Below, in pieces: positions 62,927 to 64,000 of a DNA stretch of 64,000 bases. The notes under the pieces are model-generated. The model did no database searches and was not told the DNA's origin. It saw only the letters and a list, made by a program, of their open reading frames with translations. Position 1 is the stretch's first letter. Every line of letters begins with the position of its first letter. The stretch lies in assembly GCF_031344055.1 (NCBI RefSeq), contig NZ_JADBEN010000005.1. One strand, 5' to 3'. This DNA comes from Methylobacillus flagellatus_A (lineage in GTDB: Bacteria > Pseudomonadota > Gammaproteobacteria > Burkholderiales > Methylophilaceae). Position numbers and translations under genes: made by a program.

Positions 62927-63694
62927 ATGGCGCGTATTGCAGTTTTTAACCAGAAAGGTGGGGTAGCAAAAACCACCACGGCCCTCAACCTTGCCGCGGC
63001 GTTGCAACGCACAGGCAAGGAGGCGCTGTTGATCGACATGGACCCGCAAGCGCACCTGACCCAGATTTACGGCCACCCTCCGGAAAGCGCCAAACAAAGC
63101 TTGTTTGCATTCTATCAAGATGACAAACCGCTTTATCACCTGGAAGTCCAATGGCCCGGACTCGGCTATCTCATTCCCTCCCACAAGGAACTGATCAAGG
63201 TTGACTCCGCCTTCGGCAAAGGCCCGGCCATACTCAACAAGCTGCGCCACGGGCTCGATATTGCAGACAAGCTGTATATGAACCGCCACACATTGATTGA
63301 TTGCTGTCCTTACCTGGGCACGCTGTCGCTCAGCGCCATATTTGCCGCCGACCTCGTCATTATTCCCATCTCTTCCGACTTTCTTTCCCTCAGGGGCGCG
63401 AAGAAGGTCGGTGACACCCTGGCTGCCATCGAGCCCGTATTAAAGCGGCCGATAGAGCGCCGCTACCTGCTGACCCGCTTCGACCGCAGGCGCAGCATGA
63501 CATTCGAAGTACAGAAAAAAGCCAAGGAACTGTTTGGGCATGACCTGCTCGACACCGTCATTTCAGAAAATGTCGCAGTGGCGGAAAGCCCCGAGCACGG
63601 CGTCGATATATTCCGCCACCAACCCAACAGTACCGGCGCACAAAACTACTTGGCATTATTGATTGAATTGGCACAGAAATGGCCGAAAGAGTGA
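62927..63694 (+). CDS. Orphan ParA-family ATPase
   Basis: 255 residues. Walker A is NQKGGVAKTTTA (about residues 8-19; Ala replaces Gly before the Lys), with switch motifs IDMDPQAHLTQ (about 37) and LIDCCPYLG (about 124). No ParB or parS-like array lies next to it in this window, so a partition role is doubtful; related orphans place flagella, chemoreceptors or other complexes. It is upstream of the 3' end of a convergent rRNA operon. Confidence 0.87.
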   Translation: MARIAVFNQKGGVAKTTTALNLAAALQRTGKEALLIDMDPQAHLTQIYGHPPESAKQSLFAFYQDDKPLYHLEVQWPGLGYLIPSHKELIKVDSAFGKGPAILNKLRHGLDIADKLYMNRHTLIDCCPYLGTLSLSAIFAADLVIIPISSDFLSLRGAKKVGDTLAAIEPVLKRPIERRYLLTRFDRRRSMTFEVQKKAKELFGHDLLDTVISENVAVAESPEHGVDIFRHQPNSTGAQNYLALLIELAQKWPKE

Positions 63695-63840
63695 GTTAGC
63701 TACCGCAATACTTCATATAAAGCCTACTGCAGCACCTCTAGATTTACTGCCTAAACCTAGCCCCTAAAAATCACCTGCAAAACGTCACAAGCTCTTTGCG
63801 ATCTCACTCAGGCCCATGAATTAAACCGACGTTTAAAAAT

Positions 63841-63873
63841 GAAAAAGCCCGCTAGAAAACTAGCGGGCTTTTG
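63841..63873 (-). terminator. rRNA operon terminator
   Basis: Stem AAAAGCCCGCTAG/CTAGCGGGCTTTT around an AAAA loop (about 63842-63872), followed on the minus strand by TTTTTC, just after the 5S rRNA. It also faces the convergent ParA-like gene. Confidence 0.92.
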
Positions 63874-63880
63874 AATAAAA

Positions 63881-63996
63881 GTCTGGCGGTGACCTACTTT
63901 CGCATGCGAGGTGCATACTATCATTGGCGCGGAATCGTTTCACGGCCCTGTTCGAGATGGGAAGGGGTGGTTCCAATTCGCTATGGCCGCCAGACA
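63881..63996 (-). rRNA. rrf: 5S ribosomal RNA
   Basis: On the minus strand it starts TGTCTGGCGGCCATAGCG and ends CACCGCCAGAC, ends that pair with each other as the 5S helix I. The internal segments ACCCCTTCCCATCTCGAACAG-type (CCATCTCGAACAG) and GTGAAACG are the universal 5S blocks. About 115-116 bases. The 23S and 16S genes lie beyond the right edge. Confidence 0.96.
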
Positions 63997-64000
63997 TAAC

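Noticed and set aside
1..64000. CRISPR arrays, insertion sequences, prophage
   Set aside because: No regularly spaced repeats, transposase, integrase or phage structural genes were recognised on either strand.

Overview
The window looks like the chromosome of a methylotrophic betaproteobacterium of the Methylophilaceae, most likely Methylobacillus or a close relative. The evidence is a complete calcium-type methanol dehydrogenase operon (mxaFJGIRSAC), whose large subunit matches the residue numbering of the Methylophilus W3A1 enzyme; a 14-gene complex I operon in betaproteobacterial order followed by a DUF2818 gene; a tpiA-secG-tRNA-Leu-nuo arrangement; and a pyruvate dehydrogenase locus with a lipoyl-bearing E3. 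No prophage, insertion sequence or CRISPR array was seen.

Layout. 1-7201 (minus): mxaF, J, G, I, R, S, A and the start of mxaC. MxaFI oxidises methanol in the periplasm and passes electrons to cytochrome cL (MxaG); MxaJ, R, S, A and C serve assembly and calcium insertion. Stem-loops lie between F and J, between G and I, and (with a U-run) between I and R, which would fit high F/J/G/I and low R/S/A/C expression. 7501-8970 (minus): a nucleoside-sugar-epimerase-like SDR and a Nudix hydrolase. 9010-24023 (minus): DUF2818 and nuoN to nuoA, with an unusual 107-bp inverted-repeat element between nuoI and nuoJ. 24504-25967 (minus): a candidate small RNA, tRNA-Leu(GAG), secG and tpiA. 26049-28687 (minus): recJ and an RpfE-like gene.

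28760-34724 (plus): sixA, an orphan ParA-like ATPase, a CYTH-CHAD protein, a small membrane protein with a two-RCK potassium channel, and an M48/PDZ lipoprotein protease. 34808-36680 (minus): arfB and an M17 aminopeptidase. 36879-42804 (plus): aceE, aceF and lpd, closed by a strong terminator.

42977-53947 is the most distinctive region: a flavin-dependent (SsuD-like, LLM) monooxygenase facing away from a TonB receptor, a second LLM monooxygenase and a complete peptide-type ABC importer. Three sequences fit the -24/-12 sigma-54 promoter pattern with exact spacing, two divergent and one before the second monooxygenase. I infer a sigma-54-controlled system that takes up an organosulfur (or similar) compound and cleaves it oxidatively. 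Its DNA looks more A/T-rich than the surrounding housekeeping genes, which suggests acquisition.

54100-64000: a DUF6607-like secreted protein, an Ala/Lys-rich protein, a SPOR-like protein with coaX and birA, glnS with a flavin-reductase-like gene, a small exported protein, corA, msrA, another orphan ParA-like ATPase, and at the right edge the 5S rRNA and terminator of a minus-strand rRNA operon. All family names are from recognition of sequence features; no database search was run.
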